Below, one piece after another: positions 5,956 through 6,609 of a DNA stretch of 6,609 nucleotides. The stretch spans positions 1-6,609 of the forward strand of contig CAZZZA010000150.1 in assembly GCA_964658455.1 (NCBI GenBank), written 5' to 3'. Within the stretch, counting starts at the first letter, position 1. Each line of letters begins with the position of its first letter. This stretch comes from Lichenicola sp964658455 (GTDB lineage Bacteria; Pseudomonadota; Alphaproteobacteria; Acetobacterales; Acetobacteraceae). A program made the translations under genes and the position numbers. Under the pieces are notes generated by a model. It searched no databases. It saw nothing but the letters and a program-made list of their open reading frames with translations, and was not told the DNA's origin.

Positions 5956-5982
5956 CCGGGCCCCGGGGCGCGGGGGCAGCGC

Positions 5983-6609
5983 TCAGCGGGAGGCGGCGCG
6001 CAGCACTTCCAGGCCGCCCTCGAGATCGGCGATCAGATCCTCAACCGGCTCCAGGCCGACATGCAGCCGCAGTGCCGGTCCGCCGGTCATTGGCCGCGCC
6101 TGCCGGCTGATGATCCCGGTGGTCGGCAGCGCCAGGCTCTCGTAGCCGCCCCAGGAGGCGCCGAGCCCGAACACCGCCAGCGCCGCCGCCATGTCCTCGA
6201 CCGCGCCGGCGGTGTAGCCCGCATGGAACACCACCCCGAACAGGCTGGTGGCGCCGCTGAAATCGCGCTTCCAGAATCCGTGGCCGGGGGTGCCCGGCAG
6301 CGCCGGATGCAGCACCTGGCACACTTCCGGCCGGGTTTGCAGCCATCGCGCCACCTGGAGCGCCGATCGCGACTGGCGTTCGAGCCTGATGCCCATGGTG
6401 CGCAGGCCACGCAGCGTCAGCCAGCAATCGTCCGGGCTGGCAAACTGGCCCATCTGCACCACCGAATCGCGCAGCACCACCCAGTCGCTCTCGTCGGCGA
6501 CGGTGATCGCGCCGACGATCGCGTCGGCGTGGCCGGCCGGGTATTTGGTCAGTGCCTGGATCGACAGGTCGACGCCGTGCGCGAACGGCTGGAACACATG
6601 GATGCCCCA
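5983..6609 (-). CDS. metC: Cystathionine beta-lyase (MetC-like), 3' part (5' end outside window)
   Basis: This is the C-terminal part, about 208 residues, of a PLP enzyme of the Cys/Met metabolism family. Such enzymes cleave cystathionine to homocysteine, pyruvate and ammonia in methionine synthesis. The PLP lysine lies in QALTKYPAGH (codon 6544-6546), preceded by GVDLSIQ. The C-terminal domain shows LFGVVF, ASWGGYESL and the closing LRLHVGLE with EDLIADLEGGL, all typical of MetC. The frame is open at the right edge (W-G-I-H-V-F-Q), so the GTG at 6597 is internal. The half that carries the other cofactor contacts lies outside, so cystathionine gamma-synthase or gamma-lyase cannot be strictly excluded, though the local motifs favour beta-lyase. 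It is convergent with the DUF3072 gene, 27 bp apart. That gap is almost pure G/C and holds GCCCCGGGGC, but no U-tract. Confidence 0.88.
   Translation of the reverse strand, partial: WGIHVFQPFAHGVDLSIQALTKYPAGHADAIVGAITVADESDWVVLRDSVVQMGQFASPDDCWLTLRGLRTMGIRLERQSRSALQVARWLQTRPEVCQVLHPALPGTPGHGFWKRDFSGATSLFGVVFHAGYTAGAVEDMAAALAVFGLGASWGGYESLALPTTGIISRQARPMTGGPALRLHVGLEPVEDLIADLEGGLEVLRAASR

Noticed and set aside
5956..5982. GCCCCGGGGC palindrome between the convergent DUF3072 and metC genes as a two-way terminator
   Set aside because: The palindrome has no loop and no T-run on either strand. In a gap of nearly pure G/C it is not strong evidence.

Overview
The window is very GC-rich (about 70 % or more by eye) and densely coding. 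It looks like core chromosome of an alphaproteobacterium, and Acetobacteraceae/Rhodospirillales is my best guess. The reasons are the alphaproteobacterial style of the prephenate dehydratase ACT domain (ESYM instead of ESRP), the short membrane-anchored cytochrome c, an inositol-monophosphatase-type histidinol phosphatase, and a perfect CtrA-type box (TTAA-N7-TTAA). I saw no mobile element, CRISPR array, tRNA or rRNA.

Layout from left to right: (1) the 3' part of nudC on the + strand, cut by the window edge. (2) pheA on the - strand, convergent with nudC. (3) Divergent from pheA, a membrane-anchored cytochrome c gene whose stop codon overlaps the start of hisN (ATGA), making a two-gene operon closed by a hairpin. 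(4) serA on the + strand, of the serine-inhibited type with an ACT domain. (5) After a 74-bp gap holding a CtrA-like box and a hairpin over the Shine-Dalgarno sequence, a comM/yifB-family helicase gene. (6) A small DUF3072 gene with short inverted CATGG/CCATG repeats in its leader. (7) On the - strand, convergent with the small gene, the 3' part of a metC-like cystathionine beta-lyase gene cut by the right edge.

Four genes belong to amino-acid synthesis (pheA for Phe, hisN for His, serA for Ser, metC for Met), but they sit in at least three transcription units on both strands. They are neighbours rather than one pathway operon. The cytochrome and nudC add respiration and NAD(H) turnover.

The most interesting site is the intergenic region before comM. 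The only TTAA-N7-TTAA I noticed lies 44 bp before the start codon of a gene family tied to natural transformation. That suggests CtrA control of DNA-uptake recombination, as is known in Rhodobacter capsulatus. Nothing here amounts to a new defence or mobile system.
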